Assembly (NCBI GenBank): GCA_022478985.1
Contig: JAKSZP010012214.1
Location: 22,735-86,734, forward strand
DNA: 64,000 nucleotides
Direction: 5' to 3'
Origin: Massospora cicadina
Taxonomy: Eukaryota; Entomophthoromycota; Entomophthoromycetes; Entomophthorales; Entomophthoraceae
The notes under the pieces were generated by a model. It searched no databases and had not been told where the DNA came from. It saw only the letters and a program-made list of their open reading frames with translations. Made by a program: the position numbers and the translations under genes. Position 1 is the first letter of the stretch. Each line of letters starts with the position of its first letter. Positions 1 through 9,899 of this stretch are shown in pieces.

Positions 1-535
1 ATCTTTGCCTGTAAACAATTCTGTGTTTATATTCATAAAACTAAGTTCCAAGTTGTTACTGATTACGCCTCCTTGCAATGATTATAAAACCTTAAAGAGC
101 CTGAAGGTCATCTAGCGAGATGGGCATTGAAGCTTCATGCATATGACTTTAAGGTGGTACAGCAAATGGGGTCGTCTCAATAAAATGACAATAAACTTTC
201 ACTGTTATTCATTGTTTCTGCGCAAGCTCCTTATAAGGATTAATTATAAAAATGAAAGTCCGCAAATACAACTATGAGCAACCCTTTTTTAAATGCACTT
301 TAGATTATTTATTGAAAAACAATGAATTTAAAGTGGGGTTCAATAAAATTGACAATGGAATTAGAAAATGATTATACTCTGCACCCTCTGAACGAGCAAC
401 AATTGTTATGCAAGCTCATCACATTGTTGGGCACAGAGGACTGGTCAAAGCACTGAAAAAGACTTAGCAAAGCTACTATTGGGAGTCTATTAGGATTGAC
501 ATTGAAACGTTTTAGTGAGGATAGACTTCACTTTT
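1..535 (+). pseudogene. Gypsy element Y, part 1: RNase H tail and integrase zinc-binding region
   Basis: The window opens inside a Ty3/Gypsy polyprotein. Translation shows the RNase H C-terminus (a VTDY motif, then EPEGHLARWALKLHAYDF), matching the same segment of element F near 62.9-63.06 kb. Further on, the integrase N-terminal zinc-binding region is visible as HHIVGHRG followed by YYWESI. The frame carries several stops and shifts, so it is dead. Homology stops near 535, where F reads on through its CMEC cysteines. That missing continuation is found at 19.05 kb, so the interval between is inserted material. The exact insertion point is uncertain by a few tens of bases. Confidence 0.75.
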
Positions 536-779
536 GACAATATCAATCACCCAACTAATCTAATTTAACTGAACAAAATCGAATAATGTGGTAAAGTTTA
601 CCAAAAACAATTGATTTATCAGAAATCAACAAAACAAAACCCAGAACAAAGAATCCTCAGTTGCTGACTTGTTCCTTAACCTGAACATCCTTATTTTAAT
701 TTGCAACCGCAAAAATGGATACCAACCAACTACCAACCAGCCAAAATGGGATTATGGAAGATTCCACTATATCCTTGCC
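536..779. other. Unassigned stretch
   Basis: About 240 bases between the end of recognisable Gypsy integrase and recognisable LINE ORF1 sequence. I see no long frame or motif. It is probably the 5' end of the LINE or more eroded element Y. Confidence 0.4.
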
Positions 780-926
780 TGCCTTAGTTGTCCACATGTT
801 GACTAAGGCCCAATAAAGGAGGCGCCTCAACAGGAGGCATAACCTCTAATTTAAAATTGGCAGTAATTCATGCTGCTGATAGTAACCCTGTTAAGAGTTT
901 TAAGAAGGCTTTGCCTTCCACCAACC
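780..926 (+). pseudogene. LINE ORF1, 5' fragment (split by element A)
   Basis: Joining this segment to 8116 onwards, after removing element A and one copy of its duplication, gives an open plus-strand reading: NPVKSFKKALPSTN at the left edge runs into PLKNFFYLNDMKITVKSV at the right edge. This is best read as the N-terminal part of the LINE ORF1 whose remainder lies at 8116-9850. The identification rests on continuity with the LINE downstream, because the N-terminal region has no diagnostic motif. Confidence 0.5.
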
Positions 927-1530
927 TGTCATGGAAATGGCAGAAAAAGTTTAGACCAGCCTGCCAGTCAGGGTGCGTAAACATCCAGAAAGCAAGCCAG
1001 AATGCCAGAGGCATTGTCAAATGTACAACTTGATATGGAGCCAGGAAATAGGATACCACAAAATGATGGCGGAATGTCAGTGTTAGGAGTATCCCAACAG
1101 CAAACCACACCAAATAGATTTTGGACCCAGGGGTTCTGCTAACAGGGGTGGAAACTACTGGGATAGTTACTGCGAGATTTTTGGTTGTTAAGACCATTTC
1201 GTTGGGGGTAAAATAAAGGTGAATCTTCTCTTGTAGTTGGCGAACATAGGGCCATAAGATCCCTGTATATTGCTGCCAAAAGGTCATGAGAACCGGGTTG
1301 TAGAGCCAAAAATTTTGGACTTGTCGAGCCCAATTGGTGATAGAGGGAATCATAGTAACCAAGAGAATTGGTAAGGCCCACCCAGAGTGCAGAGCGGTGG
1401 ACCACCAGGCAAACACCATATGGAATGTGGTTGAAAGGAGGGAGAAAAAAATTTGGGGTTTGTCAATAAAATTTTTATTTGGGAAATAAAGTAATAAAAA
1501 TCGACCAACAATCTTCTCAGTGCCATGCAA
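868..1530 (-). CDS. LTR-encoded multi-pass membrane protein (3' LTR copy)
   Basis: A 220-residue open frame lies almost entirely inside the 3' LTR; its last about 20 residues come from flanking LINE sequence. It starts near GTEKIVGRFLLLYF. Hydrophobic segments suitable for spanning a membrane fall at about residues 26-45, 48-62, 138-153 and 156-184, separated by aromatic-rich loops. I do not recognise a family. The 5' LTR copy has the same protein with a 1-base insertion, and there it continues in frame into Gag. The solo LTR at 17.4-18.6 kb keeps the pattern QLxxTEKIxGxFL and the VPLAF hydrophobic block, which argues that it was once under coding constraint. Confidence 0.6.
   Translation of the reverse strand: MHGTEKIVGRFLLLYFPNKNFIDKPQIFFSLLSTTFHMVFAWWSTALHSGWALPILLVTMIPSITNWARQVQNFWLYNPVLMTFWQQYTGILWPYVRQLQEKIHLYFTPNEMVLTTKNLAVTIPVVSTPVSRTPGSKIYLVWFAVGILLTLTFRHHFVVSYFLAPYQVVHLTMPLAFWLAFWMFTHPDWQAGLNFFCHFHDRLVEGKAFLKLLTGLLSAA
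922..926. repeat. Target-site duplication of A, left
   Basis: CAACC directly abuts the outer TG of the left repeat and matches 8111-8115 exactly. Confidence 0.9.
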
Positions 1531-2295
1531 CTGATTAAATAGTGGTCAATTGGTGAAAACATGGTTGTGATCCACAAATTTGGCCTAACCGGCAAATTGG
1601 ATGGTAGAGGGGGGTTTATTCTTTGGGAACCGTCATTGCAAAATTTGGCGGTAGGCCAAGTCTCTGTCAGTTCGACCTCAAACGTCTGGACCAGGGGCCA
1701 ATTACATTTCTAACAGTTAGCATGACAGCGTTTAGCCTAATGAGTGACGGGAATCCCCCAAGGCCATCCAATATAGGGATGGGACCATTTGATTGGGAAC
1801 GGGTTCAGGACAGCCAACCCACCCACACTTGGTTGATTAACCATTCGTTCAGTCAATATAGGCCCATTGGGCGCAACGCCTGAATTACTATCAGATGGTT
1901 TAAAACTCTTGGCGATGACGCCCAATATCTGTTCTGCTTATTTTGGGGTCAAATTGGAACTGTCAGGTGATCCAGCCAATGTTTCATTCTTCATGCTTTT
2001 ACAACCATTCAAATTTCAGCCATCAGCCTGATTGCTTCCTGAATTGGATCTGACTGATTTCAGTTTGATAATCTCAGCACAGATTTCACTGATTCCCTGC
2101 AACAGTTCTGCTGAGGTGAGTGAGGAAATCAGGGGTGGGATCCGAAGCAGATGAGCTATCACCTATTGCTCATCAACTATGTGGGCGAGATCGCATTGGG
2201 TGATGAGGGGTACTGCCATCCTCTTCAGTGTTTTCTTACTTGGGAACGGAAAGATAGCTCGATCAAGAGCCAAAGGACACTCCCTGAGACTTACA
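927..2295 (-). repeat. 3' LTR of A (1369 bp), protein-coding in part
   Basis: Direct repeat of 6773-8110. It is unusually long and coding-like. On the minus strand an early block resembles the LKRMAVP / AHIVDE block of the 5' copy. A middle block, open at 1925-1737, reads GGLAVLNPF then HPYIGWPWGIP, and a final block encodes membrane segments. It carries about 31 bp near 1736-1770 that the 5' LTR lacks. Three in-frame stops (after ADG, RSN and KE) are shared with the 5' LTR, so they were already present in the copy that transposed. Confidence 0.92.
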
Positions 2296-2318
2296 TTACC
2301 CTTTCCTTTTCCCAAAGG
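2296..2318 (-). promoter_or_regulatory. Polypurine tract of A
   Basis: On the minus strand GGGAAAAGGAAAGGGTAA sits immediately upstream of the TG that starts the 3' LTR. This is the expected position and composition for the plus-strand primer of reverse transcription. Confidence 0.8.
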
Positions 2319-2329
2319 GATGGCCCCCC

Positions 2330-2830
2330 ACTGGGAAACTGCACCATAGCCACGTTCTTATGCGCTTTGGGTAACTTGTTAGCCATAATTGTCATGGCCT
2401 TCTGCGGCGGGCAGGGAGCTCTAAGGTGGGATGTGTGGAAAGAATCAACCAGGTCCATACAATTAGTGCAATCGCGCGCCTTGGCCCAACTGTTTTCATA
2501 AGCTGGATATCCTTTCCAGGCCACAAGGTATTGGGCTGATCGTCATGACTTCTGAGATGCCAGGATGGCCTCCTTCTTTGGCTTCCTCCTCATTGTTGAT
2601 GACGATTGGTTCTGGGTCCGTGGGAATCACACCCTTGAAGGGCAACAGCTGGGATATATGGAAAACTGGGTGTTGCTTCCAATGCGTGGGAAGCTTCAAT
2701 TGAAATGCTCCATTACCCAATACCTCCTCTACTAAATGGGGACCTGAATGCTTGATGGCGAATTTGTGGGAAGGGGTTTGGATTTGCAAATGGTGGGTAT
2801 CAAGCATGACATATGAACCCACCTTAAAGT
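2330..2830 (-). pseudogene. Integrase C-terminus and chromodomain of A
   Basis: Minus-strand frames give an SH3-like integrase tail (residues such as GSYVMLDTHHL, KHSGPHLVEEVL and HPVFHISQL). A chromodomain core follows, QYLVAWKGYPAYENSW, with the aromatic and ENSW signature of chromoviral CHDII-type domains. Two frames are needed. Between them, at the start of the chromodomain, lies a TGA where CGA (Arg) would fit. In chromoviruses this domain directs integration to marked chromatin; whether that worked here cannot be told. The tail after the chromodomain ends just before the polypurine tract. Confidence 0.8.
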
Positions 2831-2839
2831 TATGACCCA

Positions 2840-3780
2840 GAAGGCGCTTGCGATCTGTGAATCACTTGTAGTCATCGATGGCTTTAGTAAGGTGTTCCCG
2901 CACTAAAGCTTGGGTCAATTGAATATGGCCAGCATGATATGCGGCAGCTTGCACTTTTGGTCACAAGCATGCCCCGACTGAGAATGATGGGTTATAACCC
3001 AACGTTGCTTTGTATGTTGAGAAACCCGTGAAGCATGAGTCCCATTATTATATGCGAATTAGGCAAGAGGAAGGTCATCAGCCCAGGTATCTTGCGCTGC
3101 TACCACATAACAATGCAGGTACTGTTCGAGAACTTGATTAGCCCGCTCAGTCTGGCCATTGAACTGAGGATGATACTCCATGGATCGACAGGGGGTTATC
3201 TTAAGGATCGACAAGAGTTCACTCCAAAACTGGGTGGTAAACTGGGTACCCCTGTCACTAACGATTTCCTGGGGAAGGCCAAACATTGAAAACACATGGC
3301 AAACGAATAGATGCGCCATTTCTTCCAACGTGATTGCAGAAGTACAAGGAATGAACAGAGAGAATTTGGTAAAGCGATCTACCACCACCATTATCACTGT
3401 GAAACCATTGAAGCAGGGGAGTTCAACAATGAAATCAATGGACACTGAGGTCCATGGACCTTCCGCCTGTTGTAAAGGGTGCAGGAGGCCATTTTTTCTG
3501 GAATGATCCAACCTGGCCCTAGCACAAGTAACACAATCGGCAATCCAAGTTGGAGCCTCTTTGGTCAGTCCTGCCCAATTAAAGGTTCACTTGATCAGGT
3601 CGATGAATTTCTTGTTACTGGGGTGTCTGACCGTGGGGGGATCATAGTGTGCACAGAATATGTTCAGGCGGAAGGAGGGAGGCACCCAAACATGAGAATG
3701 AAAGTAGATGAGACCTTCTTCTAAAGAATATAGGGAGTGTTTGGGGCTTGAGTGAGTCAAGTGTTCAATCAACTTATGCC
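2840..3780 (-). pseudogene. Integrase of A (zinc-binding and DDE core)
   Basis: On the minus strand an HHCC zinc-binding region (AHYDPPTVRHP ... CVTCARA, about 3690-3510) is followed by an open 150-residue catalytic core at 3511-3059. The three catalytic acidic residues are all visible: SIDFIV, then SDRGTQF, then GQTERANQ, with the usual spacing. The enzyme joins the cDNA ends to chromosomal DNA. One internal stop interrupts the zinc region, and a frame change follows the core. Confidence 0.88.
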
Positions 3781-3959
3781 CTCAGGGTAGGCCATTTGAC
3801 TGGCTAACACATGGGCCAATAATGGATTGTCAGGCGACAATGCAGCGGAGGAAACAATGGAGGGAGCAATCAATAGGATTTAAGTAGCAGGGATCACAGT
3901 AACGAGATCCTCTTCCTCAGGCTCCGAGGGGCAGTGAGCGGGACTATGGCTTAGGAAAT

Positions 3960-4495
3960 TGGGAAGGACATTTAGCGCACCCTTTGACAAATTCATATTT
4001 GAAGTTGAAACTGCACAGGTCTTAATAGGTATGGGCTTGCCGGTGTGCCAATTTTTGGGGTTTGCAAAAATACAAGAGAGCTTGGTGATATGTGCGAACT
4101 GTTAACTCATGACGAGCACCTTACAACAGGTACTGCCAATGAGTTAATGCCCATACAACAGCAGCCAGTTCCTTGTCATAGATGGCCCAGGACTGCTCCG
4201 TAGTGGTGAATTTTTGGGTGAAATAAGTGACCGGATGTTCGAGATCATTGTGGTCCTGAAGCAGCACTGCGCCCACAGCTACCAATGAAGCATTGCATGT
4301 GACAATATACAGTTTGGTGGGATTGGCATGTTTCAAAATGGGAGGAGACACAAACACTTCTTTAATTGCTTCGAATGCCTGCTGGCATTTGGGGGTCCAA
4401 CAAAAGGGTACGTTTTTCCCTGTGAGGGGATGGAGCGGGGCGGCCAATTGGGAAAGTGCAGGGGAAAATTTCTTTAGGAAAATGATAGTGCCCAA
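3960..4495 (-). pseudogene. RNase H of A
   Basis: The open frame 4495-4121 contains the RT connection (FLKKFSPALSQLAAPLHPLT) and the Gypsy RNase H start (VTCNASLVAVGAVLLQ), then the YDKELAAVVWALTHW block. The first catalytic Asp of the family's TDAS motif is replaced by Asn (CNAS), which should abolish cleavage. The final part, toward 3960, is frameshifted. Confidence 0.8.
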
Positions 4496-4548
4496 GAAAC
4501 TTTGAAGCTGCTTCTGTGTAGTTGGGGTTGGCCATTCTCAGATTGCAT

Positions 4549-5293
4549 CTAATTTGTTGGGGGGATGGCGACCCCTTCTTTAAGTACCAAGTTTCTGAGA
4601 AATGTAACCTCTTCCTTGTAAAACTCGCATTTGGAAGCTTTGAGGAACAAGCCTGCTTTGTGCAAAGCAACCACCACTGCTTCTAAGTCGATAGCATGTT
4701 GCTTGGGAGTTGGGGAATGGACTAGGATATCATCAATATAAGCAATAGTGCAGGAAAACTGGAGATCTCCTAATGCATTGTCAATCATTTGTTGAAATGT
4801 AGTGGGAGCATTTTTCAGCCCTGAAGGGCATTACGCGAAATTGGAAAATGCCTCACCTCATTCAGATTGTGGTCAGCCATTCTTGTCCTTCCATTACTCG
4901 AATCTGATTGAAAGCGTTCACCAGGTCAAGTTTTGAGAACACCCAGGATTTGGCAATTGCCTGACTGATTGTCTGCTCCAGGGGCAATGGGTAGGGGTCT
5001 GTAACTGTGATTTTGTTCAGGTGACCATAATCTATGCAAGGGCAGAGCGATCCATCCGATTTTCTTTCAAAGATGATAGGGGAAGTGATGGGAGACGTTT
5101 CTTTAAACAACCAGCCTTTTTTAAACATATCGTCCAACCAGGTATTGAGTGCAACTTCTTCTTCCGCCATATGGGGATACAACGGGCAATTGATGTTCAC
5201 CAATTCCATGGTTGTCCAAAATCCACAATTGTACCTAGTATGTTTTGGTAGACGGTCCACCTTTTCCATGTCAAAAATTCTGCGATATGGCAT
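4549..5293 (-). pseudogene. Reverse transcriptase of A
   Basis: 5293-4862 carries the approach and fingers region (LPKHTRYNC, CPLYPHMAEEE, CIDYGHLNKITVTDPYPLP, FSKLDLVNAFNQIRV). After a frameshift, 4788-4549 carries the palm with an intact YIDDILV active site and the KCEFYKEEVTFL segment. The two halves meet near 4790-4860, where extra bases break the frame. It copies element RNA into cDNA in virus-like particles. The family is Ty3/Gypsy by the YIDD motif and the surrounding blocks. Confidence 0.9.
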
Positions 5294-5657
5294 TAAATTT
5301 TTGGGAAACTTGCCGGAATGCCCGCAGAAGTAACTAGGGTGGTGATAGAGCCAGTTCCTTGGATTTTCTCAAGGGTGTTGATCAGAGGGAACTCTCCTTC
5401 TGAATTGTCATTGGCAAATGACAATGTATTTAATTCCAAATGAATTCTTACATGTTGTTGGTGCCACCATCCCACCCCCAAGATCACCGGAAATACCAGG
5501 TTTGGCATGGCTGAAAAATGATTGCAGAAGTTATATTGGTGAATTGAGAAGTATATTGGTCAGCAAACAACATATGAAGACTGATAAGCAGAGGAGGCCA
5601 CCATTACTGAGGAGCCCACATCCATATCCAGTTTTAGTTGTTGTGCCAACTCTACAC
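5290..5657 (-). pseudogene. Protease C-terminal half of A
   Basis: This continues the aspartic protease after the DTGA active site at the end of the upstream frame. MSVELAQQLKL follows, then after a stop/shift the GVGWWHQQHVRIHLELNTL strand pattern typical of the Gypsy protease C-terminus and linker. The region is broken into at least two frames. Confidence 0.7.
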
Positions 5658-7094
5658 TCATGAAGTTCCCGCTGCTCCAGTATCCACCAGAGCTTTGAAG
5701 GAGACATGGTGGGAACTGATACTAATTCTCATGGGTACAAGAAAATAAGCGCAATTTTGTTTATTGGGAGATATGACTGACTCATGGGCAACTGAAGAAA
5801 TGATAGGTGTGTTGGGACCAGGGTCAGGATTCTTAGCTGGAGCGAAAATTGGGAGGACCAGGACTGGGCTAATTGTTTCCTTCATCTGGGCTTGAACAGA
5901 ATCATTAAAAGTTATCTCTGGGAATGCTAACTTGGACTTGGGAGTTCCAGCAGAGTTGGAATCCATGTCTGCTACTATTTTAGTGTCGGGCACGTCATCT
6001 GCGCCATCGTTAAGAAATCCTATCATAAAATTCCTTTTCTGATATGAGGAAACGTGGCGAGGCAAAGCTTTGATAGTAGTTGCGGTGACGCCTATTTGAT
6101 CTATTGATCCTTGGGTGGTAGACCAAACCACGTGGTGAGCGGAAACTGAATCCAAACTCGCTCTAAAGACTGCCTGAAGCATGTCAATAGATAGTTCTGA
6201 CGCGGGAGCCAGCTCATGGAAGGTAGAGATCAAAGAAGCCAAACTGGGGGCTTCAGCCATGGCAAAGAGCAGTTTAAATAAATGGTCTGATTGGGACAAG
6301 AGGGGGTTCAAGGCGGCTGATACAACAGCCATCAGGGAGGCAGGGTCTCCTTTTTGTGTGGAAGAACGCAAAAGACTTCTCACCCAGCGACGAGCCTCCC
6401 CATCCACGGCATCTAACAATGCAAGACCTTGTTGGGCCTCAGATATCGCAGAAGCGTTATTGAGTGCAATTGTTGTGTGCATTTGTACTTCAGTGAGTGC
6501 ATCCAGAACCTGATTGGCGATTTCTTGGGAAGGGATACTCGATATTTTCCCCAGTCTGGAGGAAATAGGAGGAGATGCAATCTTCACCTCTTGGGTAGCT
6601 TGAAGGAGTTTTCCCAGAATAGAGCGGATGCTTCTCCTGAAGTCAGAGAGTGACCACACAAGCAACAAACAGCATACAACTGATTGCACGTTCATCTGGT
6701 AGAGAGTAACCACTGCGGCGCCAAATTTGAAAATCAAGGCGGAAGTGGCTGGAAGTAATGGTTGGTCAATTATGTCATGGAAATGGCAGAAGAAGTTTAG
6801 ACTGGCCTGCCAGTCAGGGTGCGTAAGCATCCAGAAAGCAAGCCAGAATGCCAGAGGCATTGCTGACTGTATGACTTGATATGGAGCCAGGAAATAGGAT
6901 ACCACAAAATGATGGCGGAATGTCAGGGTTAGGAGTATCCCAACAGCAAACCACACCAAATAGATTTTGGACCCAGGGGTTCTGCTAACAGGGGTGGAAA
7001 CTACTGGGATAGTTACTGCGAGATTCTTGGTTGTTAAGACCATTTCGTTGGGGGTAAAAGAGAGGTGAATTTTTCTCTTGTAGTTGGCAAACAT
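5658..7094 (-). CDS. Gag-protease frame of A, beginning inside the 5' LTR
   Basis: A 478-residue frame crosses the LTR/internal boundary at 6772/6773 without interruption. Residues 1 to about 107 are LTR-encoded and include the last membrane segments (LVWFAVGILLTLTF and the MPLAFWLAFWM block). Internal sequence adds another hydrophobic stretch (VVCCLLLVWSL), then a long soluble region rich in Ala, Ser and Leu that is the likely capsid part. The frame ends at FKALVDTGAAGTS, the aspartic-protease active site. Gag normally starts downstream of the LTR and primer site, so an LTR-coded membrane N-terminus is odd. I see no CCHC knuckle before the protease. Confidence 0.7.
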   Translation of the reverse strand: MFANYKRKIHLSFTPNEMVLTTKNLAVTIPVVSTPVSRTPGSKIYLVWFAVGILLTLTFRHHFVVSYFLAPYQVIQSAMPLAFWLAFWMLTHPDWQASLNFFCHFHDIIDQPLLPATSALIFKFGAAVVTLYQMNVQSVVCCLLLVWSLSDFRRSIRSILGKLLQATQEVKIASPPISSRLGKISSIPSQEIANQVLDALTEVQMHTTIALNNASAISEAQQGLALLDAVDGEARRWVRSLLRSSTQKGDPASLMAVVSAALNPLLSQSDHLFKLLFAMAEAPSLASLISTFHELAPASELSIDMLQAVFRASLDSVSAHHVVWSTTQGSIDQIGVTATTIKALPRHVSSYQKRNFMIGFLNDGADDVPDTKIVADMDSNSAGTPKSKLAFPEITFNDSVQAQMKETISPVLVLPIFAPAKNPDPGPNTPIISSVAHESVISPNKQNCAYFLVPMRISISSHHVSFKALVDTGAAGTS

Positions 7095-8110
7095 AGGGCC
7101 ATAAGATCCCTGTATATTGCTGCCAAAAGGTCATGAGAACCAGGTTGTAGAGCCAAAAATTTTGGACTTGTCGAGCCCAATTGGTGATAGAGGGAATCAT
7201 AGTAACCAAGAGAATTGGTAAGGCCCACCCAGAGTGTGGAGCGGCGGACCACCAGGCAAACACCATATGGAATGTGGTTGAAAGGAGGGAGATAAAAATT
7301 TGGGGTTTTTCAATAAAATTTTTATTTGGGAAATAAAGTAATAAAAATCGACCAACAATCTTCTCAGTGCCTTGCAACTGATTAAATAGTGGTCAATTGG
7401 TGAAACGTGGTTGGGATCCACAAATTTGGCCTAACCGGCGAATTGGATGGTAGAGGGGGGTTTATTCTTTGGGAACCGTCATTGCAAAATTTGGCGGTGG
7501 GCCAAGTCTCTGTCAGTTTGACCTCAAACGTCTGGACCAGGGGTCAATTACATTTCTAACAGTTAGCATGACAGCGTTTGGCCCAATATAGGGATGGGAC
7601 CATTTGGTTGGGAACGGGTTCAGGACAGCCAACCCACCCATGCTCAGTCAATTAACCATTTGTTTGGTTGATAGAGGCCCATCGGGCGCAACGCCTGAAT
7701 TACTATTGGAGGGTTTTGAACTCTCAGCGATGGCGCCCAATATTTGTTCTGCTGATTTTGGGGTCTAATTGGAACCATCAGGCGATCCAGCTGATGTTTC
7801 ATTCTTCATGCTTTTACAACAATTCAAATTTCAGCCATCAGCCCAATTGCCACCCAAATTAGATCTGACTGATTTCAATTCAATAAACTCGGCACAGATT
7901 TCACTAATTCCCCACAACAGTTCTGCCAAGATGAGTGAGGAAATTGGGGGTGGGATCTGAAGTGGATAAGCTGTCACCCATTGCTCGTCAACTATGTGGG
8001 CGAGATCACTTTGGGTGATGAGGGGTACTGCCATCCTCTTCAGTGTTTTCTTACTTGGGAATAGAAAGATAGCTTGATCAAGAGCCAAAGGACACTCCCT
8101 GAGACTTACA
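6773..8110 (-). repeat. 5' LTR of A (1338 bp)
   Basis: Partner of 927-2295. One minus-strand frame runs from about 8118 to 7075 with six stops. Its blocks read FPSKKTLKRMAVP, HIVDEQWVTA, GGLAVLNPFPTKWSHPYIG, AVMLTVRNVIDPWSRRLR and GTEKIVGRFLLLYF. A single extra A near 7074 then shifts into the open 7094-5658 frame. After the LTR end the internal sequence starts TAATTGACCAACC, without the TGGTGCTCACTA primer site used by other elements in the window. Confidence 0.92.
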
Positions 8111-8115
8111 CAACC
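8111..8115. repeat. Target-site duplication of A, right
   Basis: CAACC directly follows the outer end of the right repeat and matches 922-926. Confidence 0.9.
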
Positions 8116-9850
8116 CATTAAAAAACTTCTTTTACCTGAATGACATGAAAATCACTGTTAAATCAGTGGCCCATCATTTTCAGCTTAAAGGTAACCAAAA
8201 AATAACAAAAAAGCTAAGTCTATAATCAACTGGATGAAACATCCCAATCAGCTTCCGCTGACTTTCAGATGGCAGCCGCAGGGATGTATTGTTTTGAAGA
8301 TGAACCTAAACCCACCCATTCATCAGCAGAAATCAATTTGAAATCAGATAAGTCCAATAAGCCCACTAGAAACTAAATGTCTATTGTAAGGTTCAAAAGT
8401 GCTGGTGCATAGATCTAAAGGGCTTTGGCACCTTCATGCGTGAATTCCCCAGGAAAACCTGCAATATTTAATCAAATAAAAGATAAATGATTAAAAATGC
8501 TTCACGCACCTGGTAAAAACAGCTAAAGCCTACACCGCTTATCATCAACCCGCATGATGCCACTTAATGGCTGAAGTTAGAAAGCAATGGTCTGAGACAT
8601 TCTCACAATGTGTGCTTCCTCACTCTACTCTTGCACAAAAAGTTTTATTCTATTATGGGCACATTCCCATTGAATTTTATACTAGGGATTATTTTGATAC
8701 CTTGAAGTGATAATGAGAGCTTTTACAGTTAACACCACTATCCACAAATAGTGGAAAGCACTATATTGATGTGTGTTCTACAACTGCAGCTGATGAAGAC
8801 TACGAAATATATACCAAAATCGATATTCCAAGTGGCGTTCTTTGTGTAACTATAACATGATATAGGAAAAATTTCCTGGGTTTCTTTCTCTAACCTCATG
8901 ACTACAGTGGACCTTAAATCTCTGAAGATTGCAATTCACCAAGGTTTAATGGGATTTGGGTCAGTCCAGATGGTAGACCTTTGTGCACCAGCTTACTATG
9001 CTCCTACCCAACAGGCTCTCATGGCTAGAGAGTCATTCATCCCAAACCCTATGGTGGCCCGCAACATAGAGGTTATCCCACATGTTATGTCAACGGTTCT
9101 TGTCCTGAAAAATTTAGTTAACACTGTCCAAGCGCGACCCCATTGCTTATGTTGCAATGACTTTGTCACCCGTAAAGTTGTTGAAAAGCTCATACTAAAG
9201 CATCTAATCCACTACTCAGGCTCCTATTGTGGGTAAGAAACGCTCCCACACAACAGCGGCGGCATTCCCCCAACCAAACCATTGGGTACTAGTACAGGTT
9301 CTAAGCCCACTTTCCCTTCTTGTGGCAATTGAGAATTTGCAGACATTAATGCAGCAATACTCAATCAGTGCCAAATACCATCTTCCTGTTGAACCCCTAT
9401 TAAGCTTCCAGCTCCTTTACCACCACAAAAAAGCGCAAGTCTTCTTCTCATCAAGCAAACCCAGTAGAAGCCAACCCAGTGATTGCACCTACAGCCAAAT
9501 CTGCAGCACCAAAGACTTAGTCATTGGAGCAGGCATGGAATACCCCAAGTCAAGGAAGATGCTCCAAAATCATCAAGCCCCCCACCATCCAATCACATTA
9601 CAACTCAAACTTCATTTTTTAGTACTAAAGGAGCTGCATAAGAACTCAGACACTCTAAACATAGCTCAATTAGGGGAAACCGAGGAGCGCCCTCATAATT
9701 CTCCCTTGCAAAGTAGTAAGGGTAGTATCTTAGGCAGGTTTACTGGCTCCTTAGTCCCTTCTATTCAGAACAATCACCCTCCTCCTTGACGCTCAGCTCA
9801 AATTGCCAGTAAGACTCAAACTCATAGATTTAAAAACAGCCTTAAAACAC
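8116..9850 (+). pseudogene. LINE ORF1 (main part)
   Basis: Continuation of the LINE split by element A. Readable pieces include SFKKALPSTN joined to PLKNFFYLNDMKITVK at the insertion, DEDYEIYTKIDIPSG near 8795, and a decayed zinc-knuckle-like block near 8980-9110. There a CAPAYYAPTQQ stretch is followed by CYVNGSCP, where knuckle cysteines and histidines are partly lost. Open pieces 8898-9236 and 9229-9789 are fragments of the same region, the latter Ser/Pro/His-rich. ORF1 of such elements encodes an RNA-binding partner of the reverse transcriptase. The call depends heavily on the endonuclease and reverse transcriptase that follow. Confidence 0.5.
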
Positions 9851-9899
9851 AGATTTAAGTGCCAGTAATTCCCCAGAATATGAAGGGGACAACTATGAG

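Larger units (their letters stand above)
927..8110 (-). mobile_element. Complete Ty3/Gypsy chromovirus A
   Basis: Minus-strand LTR retrotransposon of about 7.2 kb. Two near-identical terminal repeats (927-2295 and 6773-8110) begin TGTAAGTCTCAG and end CATGACA on the minus strand. They are flanked by a perfect 5-bp duplication, CAACC, at 922-926 and 8111-8115. A polypurine tract adjoins the 3' LTR. The internal order is Gag, protease, reverse transcriptase, RNase H, integrase, chromodomain, which defines a chromovirus. Coding is broken by small indels and C-to-T stops, but the LTRs differ little apart from a 31-bp length difference, so this is one of the younger insertions here. It interrupts a LINE ORF1. 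Confidence 0.93.
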
